DNA of 64,000 bases from positions 62,001-126,000 of the forward strand of contig NZ_JACIDW010000003.1 in NCBI RefSeq assembly GCF_014196505.1. The letters run 5' to 3'. Made by a program: the position numbers and the translations under genes. The DNA is from Rhizobium metallidurans (GTDB lineage Bacteria > Pseudomonadota > Alphaproteobacteria > Rhizobiales > Rhizobiaceae). The notes beneath the pieces were generated by a model. That model did not search any database and was not told the origin of the DNA. It saw only the letters and a program-made list of their open reading frames with translations. Below, piece by piece: positions 45,225 to 53,007 of the stretch (within the stretch, counting starts at the first letter, position 1; each line of letters starts with the position of its first letter).

Positions 45225-45740
45225 ATGAAACGGCTTCTATTCTTAACACTGACGACCGTCGCGGCGCTGACGACATCAGCCGTCGCGCAAGACAAGCAGA
45301 CGGCCTCGGCCAATTTCGCCGGCGCCGATGGCAAGGACAATGGTCGCGCCGCACTGACGGCCTCGGCCACGGGCGGCGTTCTGATAGAGTTGGAAGTGTC
45401 TGGCCTGCCGGCAAACAAGTGGGTGGGCTTCCACGTCCATGAAACCGGCAAGTGCGATGCCGCGACCCATCACGAATCCGCGGGCAAGCACTTCAATCCC
45501 ACCAAGGCGGAGCATGGTCTGCTCGCCGCCAAGGGTCCGCATGCGGGCGATATGCCCAACCAATATGTCGGGCAGGACGGAGTGCTGAGGGCGCAGGTCT
45601 TCGACGGGATGGTGACGCTCGATGGCAAGGACAACGGCATCCGCGGCCGCGCCCTGATGATCCACGAAAACTCGGACGACTATCGCAGTCAGCCGGCCGG
45701 CGATGCCGGCGCGCGGCTAGCCTGCGCCGTCATCAAATAG
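45225..45740 (+). CDS. sodC: Cu/Zn superoxide dismutase, periplasmic
   Basis: 171 residues with a signal peptide of 21 residues (ending SAVA). Metal ligands are present: copper His pair in GFHVHETGKC, bridging His in KHFNP, zinc His residues in AEHGLL and GPHAGDMP with the Asp, the copper His in LMIHENSDDY, the substrate-guiding Arg in GARLACAV, and the disulphide cysteines. It removes superoxide in the periplasm. The stress-type promoter fits induction in stationary phase. GGAGGG precedes the ATG. Confidence 0.95.
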   Translation: MKRLLFLTLTTVAALTTSAVAQDKQTASANFAGADGKDNGRAALTASATGGVLIELEVSGLPANKWVGFHVHETGKCDAATHHESAGKHFNPTKAEHGLLAAKGPHAGDMPNQYVGQDGVLRAQVFDGMVTLDGKDNGIRGRALMIHENSDDYRSQPAGDAGARLACAVIK

Positions 45741-45791
45741 CTTTTACCCTGTCGCTTTGATATCTGGCGGTCGCCGGTCTGGCGGCCGCCT

Positions 45792-46601
45792 TTACAGAAT
45801 GGGAAGCCCCTTCTCGTCGAAGCTGGCCTTCATCCGGCTGATGATGTCGCGGCGCACGTCTTCCCATTCGCCGGTCTTTACCCAATAGCGCAGCATCAGC
45901 GTGATCTTGTCCGACGTCACGGCGTCGATATAGGTTTTCGGCTGCGGCGACTTCTCCACCCGCGAATCGGCCTGGGCGATATCCGTCAGCATCTTGATCG
46001 CCAGATCCACATCGTCGCCGGCACGAACATTGATCATCAGGTCGTTCTTGCGCGTCTTCTCGCGGCTGTAATTGGTGATCGGCGTGTTCCAGAGGGTCGA
46101 ATTCGGCGCCAGCAGATAGAGCCCGTCGGCGGTGCGAAGCTCAGTGGCGAAGAGGCCGATTTCACGCACCGTGCCGGCGACAGTGGCTGTCGCGATATAC
46201 TCGCCGACGCGGAACGGCCGCAGCACCAGAAGCATGATGCCCGCCGCGATATTCTGCAGCGTGCCCTGCAACGCAAGACCGATGGCGAGACCCGCCGCGC
46301 CGAGCGCTGCGATGATCGAGGCCGTCTGTACGCCGAACTGGCCGAGCACGGTGATGAAGACAAGGATCAGCAACGCATAGTGCAGGACATTGGTGAAAAA
46401 CCGCGCCAGCGTCTCGTCGATGCCGCGTACCCGCGAAATGCCTTCGAATGCCCAGCGGCTGACGAAGCTCGCCATCACCCAACCCAATATCAACAGGATG
46501 AGCGCGCCAAGTATGGAGAAAGAATATTGCACCGCAAGAGCGCTTGCCTGGCTCAAGGCCGTCCGGGTTGCCAGGATTGCGTCTGTTGCTTGTTGTTCCA
46601 T
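45792..46601 (-). CDS. Small-conductance mechanosensitive channel (MscS family)
   Basis: 269 residues, about the size of E. coli MscS. Three N-terminal helices; the third, pore-lining helix is the Gly/Ala-rich ASIIAALGAAGLAIGLALQGTL, followed by the beta domain with GEYIATATVAGTVREIGLFATEL and LLAPNSTLWNTPITNYSR. The C-terminal alpha/beta vestibule completes it. It opens on hypo-osmotic shock to release solutes. It converges on sodC. Confidence 0.92.
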   Translation of the reverse strand: MEQQATDAILATRTALSQASALAVQYSFSILGALILLILGWVMASFVSRWAFEGISRVRGIDETLARFFTNVLHYALLILVFITVLGQFGVQTASIIAALGAAGLAIGLALQGTLQNIAAGIMLLVLRPFRVGEYIATATVAGTVREIGLFATELRTADGLYLLAPNSTLWNTPITNYSREKTRKNDLMINVRAGDDVDLAIKMLTDIAQADSRVEKSPQPKTYIDAVTSDKITLMLRYWVKTGEWEDVRRDIISRMKASFDEKGLPIL

Positions 46602-46683
46602 GATCTCGCCAAATATTTGAAATGATTATCGGTTGACCTGCGTAGATGGGACAGAAGGCAGGCGCGTCAACCGTTTAAAACCG

Positions 46684-47205
46684 TCAAGCTTCTTCCAGCG
46701 CAAGCACGAAGGGTGCGTTTCCATCCGCGTCGGCACCACGGCCGATCCCCTTGATCGCCTTTACCAGCCGCCCATCGCGGCCAAGCATCGCGTCGCCGAT
46801 CTCGATGATTCGCATGTTCGGCGTGGCGTATGGCGAGGCCGCGCGCAGACGCCGCGCCAGCGCCTCTTCGCTCTGATCCGGCTTCAGTGACAAGGCCACG
46901 ACCACGGCGGCGGCGGGCGAACGCGATACCCCCATCCAGCAATGAACGATGAGCGGCGCCCTCTGATCCCAATGCGCCGCGAAGTCGATGATATCCCGGA
47001 CATGCGTTTCATCCGGGGCCACGAGATCGCCCGTACCCTTGAAGGCGATGTCGTTCATGTGGAGCAGCAGATGCCGGTGCGCCTGGATGACCGCCGGGCG
47101 ATGGAAGCTTTGCTCCTTCGCCATCAGGCTGATCATTTCGCGAGCGCGGTGCCGCACGGCCATTTCGGCGATGCGGGTGAGCGGGGCGACGACGATCGAT
47201 GTCAT
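46684..47205 (-). CDS. Tyrosine phosphatase family protein
   Basis: 173 residues from the ATG at 47205. The cysteine phosphatase loop is plain: IVHCWMGVSRSPAAA (HCxxGxxRS), with a general-acid Asp probably in the preceding LVAPDETHV stretch. The start overlaps the stop of the upstream HD gene as ATGA, so the two are coupled; reading the frame further upstream (to 47991) would run through that gene and is wrong. Substrate unknown; similar proteins are annotated protein tyrosine phosphatase. Confidence 0.85.
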   Translation of the reverse strand: MTSIVVAPLTRIAEMAVRHRAREMISLMAKEQSFHRPAVIQAHRHLLLHMNDIAFKGTGDLVAPDETHVRDIIDFAAHWDQRAPLIVHCWMGVSRSPAAAVVVALSLKPDQSEEALARRLRAASPYATPNMRIIEIGDAMLGRDGRLVKAIKGIGRGADADGNAPFVLALEEA

Positions 47206-47804
47206 GGCTTCCCCCGCATGCCGTCGATAGCGGCGAAGCGCTCGCAGAACAGCCGCTGCGCTTCCGTAGCCGGCAGGGGCGTCAGGAGAAGCATCTCCCT
47301 GGTGATGCCGCGCGGCTGGCCGAAGAGCTTCTGCGCCTCGCTGGCGCTGAAGCCCGCGAGCTGCGAGGCCTCGAAATAAGCCGCGATCGTATCGGCCTTC
47401 TTGATGTTGTCCTTGAGTTCGCGCGACGGGTGGGGCGGCAGTCCGAACCGCAGGTTGATCGCCGCCTCCAGCCGCTTCTCCACCGTCTTGTAGCCGCCGC
47501 CGACCACGGACTTGAACGGCGAGATCATGTCGCCGATCACATATTCGGGCGCATCGTGCAAAAGCGCCATCAGGCATTGCTCCGGCGTGGCCTCGTTCAG
47601 CCGCCGAAAGATGTCCTCGACCACCAGGCTGTGTTGCGCGACCGAAAAGGCGTGATCGCCCGAGGTCTGCCCATTCCAGCGCGCGACGCGCGCCAGGCCG
47701 TGGGCGATATCGCTCACCTCGACATCGAGAGGCGAGGGGTCGAGCAGATCGAGCCTTCGTCCGGAAAGCATGCGTTGCCAGGCGCGGGGAGCCTTCGTCG
47801 TCAA
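47202..47804 (-). CDS. HD-domain hydrolase (YfbR-like 5'-nucleotidase family)
   Basis: About 200 residues. Metal ligands are in TSGDHAFSVAQHSL, ALLHDAPEYVIGD and KKADTIAA, as in YfbR-type nucleotidases. I place the start at a TTG (47804) whose last bases form the TGA stop of ygfZ (TTGA) and which has GAGG seven bases upstream; a GTG at 47849 is the alternative. If right, ygfZ, this gene and the phosphatase form a chain of overlapping cistrons. Confidence 0.8.
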   Translation of the reverse strand: MTTKAPRAWQRMLSGRRLDLLDPSPLDVEVSDIAHGLARVARWNGQTSGDHAFSVAQHSLVVEDIFRRLNEATPEQCLMALLHDAPEYVIGDMISPFKSVVGGGYKTVEKRLEAAINLRFGLPPHPSRELKDNIKKADTIAAYFEASQLAGFSASEAQKLFGQPRGITREMLLLTPLPATEAQRLFCERFAAIDGMRGKP

Positions 47805-48637
47805 GCGCTGGCCTCGTCGGAGCCGGCCGGAAAGACGAGCGCCGACCACACCGGCAGCGCCACGGTGACGGTGACGTCGCCGGCGAGGAGCGGCGTGTCC
47901 GATGACATGGCGTCACCGGCGCGATCGATCCTGACGATGGCGAGCCCGCTATGCCCCGTAACGGAGCCGAGCGTGCCGATCGGCTTGCCATTGGCGGTGA
48001 TCTCCGTGCCCGAAGCAGGGAGCGGTTCTGTGCTGCTGACGGTCACGACGCGCCGGCGTGCCGTGCCGCGGTGCTGCATGCGCGAAACGACCTCCTGGCC
48101 GACATAGCAGCCCTTCTTGAAGGAGAGTCCGCCGTTCAGGTCCATCAGCACGTCATGTGGAAAGGCATCCTGCAAGGCGTAGTCGGAGCCGGAAACGGCG
48201 ATGCCATGGGCGGCGCGCAAGGCGTCGTAGAGGGTGATGTCGTCGCCGCCGTGCTGGCCTGGGCGACGAAACACGTCGATGCCTGCCTTGGCGAAGCGGC
48301 TGTCCCGGAAGCCTTCGGCGGGCGCCGCGTCCCAGGAAACGGTGACGCCGCTGCCTTCGGCGGTAAGCGCCACCGCGGCGCGAAGCTTGTACATCGTCAG
48401 CCGCTTCGTCAGCGCCTCGCGCTGCCCTTCGTCGGTCTCGATGATGAAGTCGTCGCCATCGCGCCAGATCATGAAGTCGAACAGGATCTTGCCCTGCGGC
48501 GTCAGCAATGCGCCGGGGCGCGCTTCGGTCGCGTCGAGCGAGACGATATCGGTGGTGATCAGGTTATGCAGAAAGGACTGAGCCTCGGCGCCGCTCACCC
48601 TGATGAGCGCGCGATCGTTCAGAAATACGGCTGGCAT
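47801..48637 (-). CDS. ygfZ: Folate-binding Fe-S assembly/repair protein YgfZ
   Basis: 278 residues. The family signature K-GC-Y-GQE is seen in SFKKGCYVGQEVVSRMQHRG (about residue 195), and the N-terminal region resembles the folate-binding part of the glycine cleavage T-protein. YgfZ/IBA57-type proteins help assemble or repair certain [4Fe-4S] enzymes. The ATG at 48637 is taken because it begins the conserved MPAVFLNDRALIRVSG. It heads a three-gene overlapping set. Confidence 0.92.
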   Translation of the reverse strand: MPAVFLNDRALIRVSGAEAQSFLHNLITTDIVSLDATEARPGALLTPQGKILFDFMIWRDGDDFIIETDEGQREALTKRLTMYKLRAAVALTAEGSGVTVSWDAAPAEGFRDSRFAKAGIDVFRRPGQHGGDDITLYDALRAAHGIAVSGSDYALQDAFPHDVLMDLNGGLSFKKGCYVGQEVVSRMQHRGTARRRVVTVSSTEPLPASGTEITANGKPIGTLGSVTGHSGLAIVRIDRAGDAMSSDTPLLAGDVTVTVALPVWSALVFPAGSDEASA

Positions 48638-48698
48638 GGGCGCACCTGTCGCGTTGTTATCGCTCAGAAGTATGTCGTCGGAGCGGGGATCGCAAGCA

Positions 48699-49436
48699 TC
48701 AGTCGCCGGCGGTGAAGAACTTCCATTTTCCGTCAGGAGTGATGCCGAGACGGTAGAAATTATAGCCGCCGAATTCCTGCATGTCGGCGAGATCACCCGC
48801 GGTGACGATTCGCAACAGTTCGACCCGCTCGGGTGGTGTCAGCTTCTTCAGGTCCTTGTCGGCGAAATACGGCCAGACATACATCTCGTCGGCCGTGCCC
48901 TGGCCAGAATGCACGAATCCCGTCGAGATGATGTCGAGAATGATCGCCAGGATCTCATTGCCGTCAGGGTCGCCGGAGATGTCCTTCAGTGTCCGGATCG
49001 GATCGTCGGTCGCTTCGCCGACGCTGACTTGTGTCTGTGTCGCGCCGGTACCGAACAGCGGGCGCAACCGCTCGAGGTCACCTGATGCCGCGGCTTCGAC
49101 GATCTGCTCGCGCATACGGCGGACCGGCTCGGGCACCTTGCTGATATCGTAGAGAACGTCGACCGGCTTCGAGCCGTCCTGCGCGCCCGGCGTGGTGTCG
49201 GGGCTCTGGCCCGCGGGCTTGCTGATGACGGGTCCGGGCGAGGGGACGCCTGATGACGCGTCCGGCGCGCTTGGCGGCTTGTCGGTGGAGGTGCCGTCGG
49301 AAACGCCCGGCGTCTTCTGCAGCTCCGAAAGCGCGAAGGCGGATGGGGCGCCCATAAGGCTGCTGGCACCGAGGCTGATTGCAAGCAAAAACGGCGCGAT
49401 GGCAGGCCGCGAAGCATTCTTCATATCGGTGCGCAT
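48699..49436 (-). CDS. Conserved periplasmic hypothetical protein
   Basis: 245 residues: a signal peptide of about 35 residues (hydrophobic PFLLAISLGASSLMGAPSAFA), a Pro/Ser/Asp-rich linker (about 40-90, disordered) and a folded C-terminal domain with RRMREQIVEAAASGDLERLR, EMYVWPYFADKDLKKLTPPE and YNFYRLGITPDGKWKFFTAG. The last motif resembles a substrate-free enzyme-like tail in rhizobial proteins of unknown role. I recognise no named family. The next gene, on the same strand, ends 13 bases upstream. Confidence 0.75.
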   Translation of the reverse strand: MRTDMKNASRPAIAPFLLAISLGASSLMGAPSAFALSELQKTPGVSDGTSTDKPPSAPDASSGVPSPGPVISKPAGQSPDTTPGAQDGSKPVDVLYDISKVPEPVRRMREQIVEAAASGDLERLRPLFGTGATQTQVSVGEATDDPIRTLKDISGDPDGNEILAIILDIISTGFVHSGQGTADEMYVWPYFADKDLKKLTPPERVELLRIVTAGDLADMQEFGGYNFYRLGITPDGKWKFFTAGD

Positions 49437-49449
49437 GAAACTCTCTGTG

Positions 49450-49707
49450 TTATTGCAGGATGCGGGTCGGAGAAAACTCTCCGGCCAACATGCGTTCTCG
49501 CAACGATTCCAGCAAGGCTTCCGCGTTCTTTTCGCCGTGCAGCCGAATGGTTTCGCGAAGCGCGTGAATGATCGCCGTGTCGGCGATGATCTCGGGTTCG
49601 ATACCGTCGGCCATGCCGTCGGCCCAGGCTTCGTTATGGTACTCCAGCGCCGCCTGCATCTTTTCGTGGACGATCATGTCGTCGATGTCGTTGAGGCTCG
49701 GTTCCAT
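49450..49707 (-). CDS. Small conserved cytosolic protein (85 aa), unknown
   Basis: Acidic and helical, MEPSLNDIDDMIVHEKMQAA then LEYHNEAWADGMADGIEP and IIHALRETIRLHGEKNAEA. I chose the ATG at 49707 because GAGGA lies seven bases upstream; the ATG at 49728 adds seven residues with a poorly spaced site. No family recognised. A perfect CtrA box lies 90 bases upstream, so it may be under cell-cycle control. Confidence 0.65.
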   Translation of the reverse strand: MEPSLNDIDDMIVHEKMQAALEYHNEAWADGMADGIEPEIIADTAIIHALRETIRLHGEKNAEALLESLRERMLAGEFSPTRILQ

Positions 49708-49796
49708 TAGCTTTTCCTCGAACTGCATGCCTTACTGTCTGGTTAACAACACTATCAGCCTTTTCCCAAAACGACACGTCCCGCAGTGAAAAGAGG

Positions 49797-49811
49797 TTAA
49801 TTTATCGTTAA
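49797..49811. promoter_or_regulatory. CtrA box upstream of the 85-aa gene
   Basis: On the minus strand TTAA-CGATAAA-TTAA followed by CC, exact to TTAA-N7-TTAAC. It overlaps the stop codon of the upstream TIGR02301 gene. A further GTTAAC half site lies nearer the gene at 49742-49747. Confidence 0.5.
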
Positions 49812-50239
49812 TTTCCAAAGCGTGACGTAATTTCGGTGGCAAGTGTTGCGCCTTCGTTACGGTAGCGCTCTTCTGCCACGATCGCCGCTGGTGTGCAATC
49901 GGTATAAACGGAGGCGAAGGCGCGGTATCCGCGATTGAACGCTGCTGTCAGTTTCTCTTTTCTGCCCGGCTCGTCTTTCGTTTCAGAATCAAGCAGTTGC
50001 TGCATTCGCGCCCGCCATTCCTCGCCGTTCCGCGCCTTGCAGAGCGTTCTGAGATAATGCACCGATCCCAGCACCTCGGCCAACCGGCCAAGCCGGTCGT
50101 CGTAGGGAACGGTGACGTCTTTTGGCGCAACCGGCTCGTCGGGTACAGCCGTCACCGGCCCCTGTGCCGAGACGAATGTCGGCGCCGCCGACAAGACGCC
50201 AAGAACAAAACACAACAAGACGCGGCGAATAGGAATCAT
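49808..50239 (-). CDS. TIGR02301 family periplasmic protein
   Basis: 143 residues from the ATG at 50239, giving the signal peptide MIPIRRVLLCFVLGVLSAAP; a GTG at 50254 adds five. The mature part has LAEVLGSVHYLRTLCKARNGEEWR and FNRGYRAFASVYTDCTPAAIVAEERYRNEG, the pattern of an alphaproteobacterial family of unknown function with two conserved cysteines, likely disulphide-bonded. Confidence 0.8.
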   Translation of the reverse strand: MIPIRRVLLCFVLGVLSAAPTFVSAQGPVTAVPDEPVAPKDVTVPYDDRLGRLAEVLGSVHYLRTLCKARNGEEWRARMQQLLDSETKDEPGRKEKLTAAFNRGYRAFASVYTDCTPAAIVAEERYRNEGATLATEITSRFGN

Positions 50240-50312
50240 GTGAGTATTGGACACCCAGAAGGTGGCGGCGACAAGGTGCGGGGTCGCCTTTCCCCTTGCT
50301 TATTGCCCTTCC

Positions 50313-50732
50313 TTATTCCCTGGCGACCGCCAGCCGTTCGGCGCATTCGAGCACGCTCTGCGGTGTCGGCAGCCGGCGAATCTCGTCCACGGTGAACCAG
50401 CCGAGCGCGACCGCGTCGTCGGCCGCCACCGCGACGGTATCGGCGTCGGCCTCGACGCGAAAAACGGAGAGATGGAAGTGGCTGGTGAGGCGCCCGTCGG
50501 CGCCGTGCTGTTTCAGGTCGTAGGTGGCGAAGATCTCGGGATTGCGGGCTTGGATGCCCGTCTCCTCCTCGAATTCGCGCAACGCGGTCTGATCGGGCGT
50601 TTCCCCGGGCTCCGCCCTGCCGCCGGGAAAGGCGTACATGTCCGCCGATGGCGGATTGCGCCTGAGCACCAGCAGGAACCGTCCGTCGCGCTCGAGAATC
50701 GCGGAAGATGCAGCAGTCGGGGAAGAAGTCAT
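50313..50732 (-). CDS. NUDIX hydrolase
   Basis: 139 residues. The NUDIX box [20 protein letters not shown] followed by TG matches Gx5Ex7REUxEExGU. Such proteins cleave nucleoside diphosphates linked to another group, as in MutT-type housecleaning or ADP-ribose hydrolysis; the substrate cannot be named. No strong ribosome binding site is seen. It is divergent from ynfA. Confidence 0.88.
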   Translation of the reverse strand: MTSSPTAASSAILERDGRFLLVLRRNPPSADMYAFPGGRAEPGETPDQTALREFEEETGIQARNPEIFATYDLKQHGADGRLTSHFHLSVFRVEADADTVAVAADDAVALGWFTVDEIRRLPTPQSVLECAERLAVARE

Positions 50733-50826
50733 CAGAAAGGCCGTTTGTTGCTTGCCGGTGATCGCTGTCGCATGCCTATCTCAACCGCGAAGAAAGTGTG
50801 ATCCCAGCGATTCGAAGGCACCTGCC

Positions 50827-51147
50827 GTGACTTATATCATCTACGCCGCCGCGGCCCTCTTCGAGATTGCCGGTTGCTTCGCTTTCTGGGCGTGGCTGCG
50901 CCTGGCAAAGCCGATCTGGTGGCTGGCCCCCGGCATGGTGTCGCTGGCGCTCTTCGCCTGGCTCTTGACGCTGGTTCCGAGCGACGCGGCGGGCCGGATC
51001 TTCGCGGCCTATGGCGGCATCTACATCGTCGCTTCGCTGATCTGGCTGTGGCTCGTCGAAAGCCGCGTGCCGGATCGCTGGGACATCGGCGGCGCCCTTG
51101 TCTGCCTCGTTGGCTCCGCGATCATCCTCTTCGCCCCAAGAGGCTGA
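50827..51147 (+). CDS. YnfA/UPF0060 small membrane protein
   Basis: 106 residues with a GTG start; four membrane helices fill the protein. The start [20 protein letters not shown] and later [20 protein letters not shown] with [16 protein letters not shown] are the UPF0060 signature. Members look like small transporters (SMR-like in size) and are of unknown physiological role. A longer frame from 50638 would overlap the divergent NUDIX gene and is rejected. Confidence 0.88.
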   Translation: MTYIIYAAAALFEIAGCFAFWAWLRLAKPIWWLAPGMVSLALFAWLLTLVPSDAAGRIFAAYGGIYIVASLIWLWLVESRVPDRWDIGGALVCLVGSAIILFAPRG

Positions 51148-51222
51148 GCCGACGGGCGCAGCCGCTGCTCCTCCTTGGCCAGTCCCTTGACCGCTGAAGG
51201 GGCGGGGTGCAAATAGATTGTC

Positions 51223-51987
51223 ATGTGTGGACGCTACGCCCTGACCATATCCCCCGAGGAGCTGAAGGAAATCATGGGTGTCCTCGACCTCGAGGATTTT
51301 CCCGCGCGCTTCAACATCGCGCCGACCCAGCCGATCCTGGTGGTTGTCGCCGGCGATGGACAGGAGAGGGGAAGCAACCTGCCGGATCGCCGCGCGCTTC
51401 TCGTTCGCTGGGGCTTCACGCCCGGTTGGGTGAAGGACCCCAAGGCGTTTCCGCTTCTCATCAACGCCCGCTCGGAAACGGCGATCGGCAAGGCGTCGTT
51501 CCGCGCCGCGATGCGCCATCGCCGCGTGCTCGTTCCAGCCTCCGGCTTCTACGAATGGCATCGTCCGTCGAAACAGAACGGCGAGAAATCGCAGGCCTAT
51601 TGGATCAAGCCACGCCACGGCGGCGTGGTCGCCTTCGCCGGTCTGATGGAAACGTGGTCCTCGGCCGACGGCTCGGAAGTGGATACCGGCGCCATCCTGA
51701 CGACCGCGGCCAATGCCGCGATCGCCCCGATCCACGACCGTATGCCCGTCGTCATCAAGCCGGAGGATTTCGCCCGCTGGCTGGATTGCAAGACGCAGGA
51801 GCCGCGCGAGGTGGCCGATCTCATGCGGCCGGTCGAGGAGGATTTCTTCGAGGCGATACCGGTGTCCGACAAGGTCAACAAGGTCGCCAACATGGGTGCG
51901 GATCTGCAAACCCCGGTGCCGGTGGAAAAGCCGATGCCGCCCGCTGACAAGAAAAAGCCTGATAACGGCCAGCTCAGCTTCTTCTGA
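51223..51987 (+). CDS. SOS response-associated peptidase (SRAP, YedK/HMCES)
   Basis: 254 residues beginning MCGRYAL; after Met removal Cys2 becomes N-terminal and forms a thiazolidine DNA-protein crosslink with abasic sites in single-stranded DNA, shielding the lesion. The family Asn and Glu sites are seen in INARSETA and ASGFYEWH, and the His in APIHDRMPV. The C-terminal tail (about 225-254) is disordered, Pro/Lys-rich. ynfA precedes it by 75 bases on the same strand. Confidence 0.92.
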   Translation: MCGRYALTISPEELKEIMGVLDLEDFPARFNIAPTQPILVVVAGDGQERGSNLPDRRALLVRWGFTPGWVKDPKAFPLLINARSETAIGKASFRAAMRHRRVLVPASGFYEWHRPSKQNGEKSQAYWIKPRHGGVVAFAGLMETWSSADGSEVDTGAILTTAANAAIAPIHDRMPVVIKPEDFARWLDCKTQEPREVADLMRPVEEDFFEAIPVSDKVNKVANMGADLQTPVPVEKPMPPADKKKPDNGQLSFF

Positions 51988-52024
51988 TCCTGTAATCCCA
52001 CTGTAGTCACATCCGGAAATTCAC

Positions 52025-52645
52025 ATGTTCTCCATTTCGGCCGCGCTCTCCGGCTTCTTCCTCGGCGCCTCCCTCATCATTGCCATCGGCGCCCAGAATG
52101 CCTTCATTCTGCGGCAGGGACTGATGCGCTCGCATGTCTTCATTCTGTGTCTGATCTGCGCCCTGTCGGACGCCGTGTTGATTGCAGCCGGCGTCGCCGG
52201 CCTCGGCACGCTCGTTTCACGCTCGCCCGCCCTGATCGCGGCCGTCAGTCTCGGCGGCATGCTGTTTCTCGGAGCTTATTCGTTCATGGCTTTCCGGCGC
52301 GCCCTTCATCCCGGTGCGATGCGCACGGGAACGCCCGAGCCGCTGGGTCTCAAGGCGGCGGTAGCCACGTGCCTGGCCTTCACCTTCCTCAATCCGCATG
52401 TCTATCTCGATACGGTGGTGCTGCTCGGCAGCCTGTCGGCCGCTTATCAGGGCGCGGACAGGCTGGCCTACGGCCTGGGCGCCGTCACGGCATCGTTTGT
52501 CTGGTTTTTTGGTCTGGGCTACGGTGCGCGCTTGCTGCAACCGGTCTTTGCCAAACCCGCCGCATGGCGGGTTCTCGACGTGCTCATCGGTATCGTCATG
52601 GCGCTTCTGGCAATCAGCCTCGGCGCCCGTTTCCTGACGTCCTGA
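52025..52645 (+). CDS. LysE/ArgO-type amino acid exporter
   Basis: 206 residues with six membrane helices. The opening FFLGASLIIAIGAQNAFILR is the LysE signature, and the middle FLNPHVYLDTVVLLG is the conserved NPxxYxD motif. ArgO and LysE export arginine or lysine; which one is exported here is not known. It follows the SRAP gene by 37 bases on the same strand and may share its transcript; a 45-aa gene ends next to it from the other strand. Confidence 0.9.
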   Translation: MFSISAALSGFFLGASLIIAIGAQNAFILRQGLMRSHVFILCLICALSDAVLIAAGVAGLGTLVSRSPALIAAVSLGGMLFLGAYSFMAFRRALHPGAMRTGTPEPLGLKAAVATCLAFTFLNPHVYLDTVVLLGSLSAAYQGADRLAYGLGAVTASFVWFFGLGYGARLLQPVFAKPAAWRVLDVLIGIVMALLAISLGARFLTS

Positions 52646-52783
52646 TCAGGCGAGCTTCTTGGTGAGCGCTGGCTTCTTCAGCATCAGGGCGGCCGCGAGA
52701 ACGGCCTTCAGGCCGAGCGGACGGTAGTGCGCGCTGAGGTCTGTCTTTGCCGGCTGTTCCACGCTTGTCTTCTTCGGGGTCAC
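52646..52783 (-). CDS. Small basic protein (45 aa), unknown
   Basis: A GTG start at 52783 with AAGGAG six bases upstream opens MTPKKTSVEQPAKTDLSAHY, followed by RPLGLKAVLAAALMLKKPAL and ending TKKLA. The second half is an amphipathic basic helix that could touch membrane or nucleic acid. The frame can be extended to 52861 but without a start signal. I do not know the family. Its stop abuts that of the LysE-type gene. Confidence 0.6.
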   Translation of the reverse strand: MTPKKTSVEQPAKTDLSAHYRPLGLKAVLAAALMLKKPALTKKLA

Positions 52784-52908
52784 GTTACTCTCCTTAACTG
52801 TTGTCCCTAGACTCTTATAATTATTGCTTTTTTGCCTAAAATAACGACAAAATGGAGGCAAGGCACATCATGATTTGTATCGACAAACCATAATTCGCGA
52901 GGCTTCAG

Positions 52909-52953
52909 GCATGTCACGCAAAAGTGTGCAGCGGTTTGGCGCTGCCGACATGC
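52909..52953 (+). repeat. 45-base dispersed palindromic repeat, copy 3
   Basis: Perfect outer pair GCATGTC/GACATGC, with CGCAAAA, core GTGCAGCGG and TTTGGCG, followed by AACAAG and CTCTAAG. It lies in the 224-base gap upstream of the 45-aa gene and downstream of pssA. Confidence 0.75.
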
Positions 52954-53007
52954 GATAAAACAAGCACTCTAAGTCAAGCAGGACAGGTCAGGATGGTCTG
53001 GAAATGC

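Noticed and set aside
46684..47991. 435-residue protein reading through the phosphatase region
   Set aside because: The upstream half is the wrong frame of the HD hydrolase gene; only the 173 C-terminal residues have a phosphatase signature and an own ATG.
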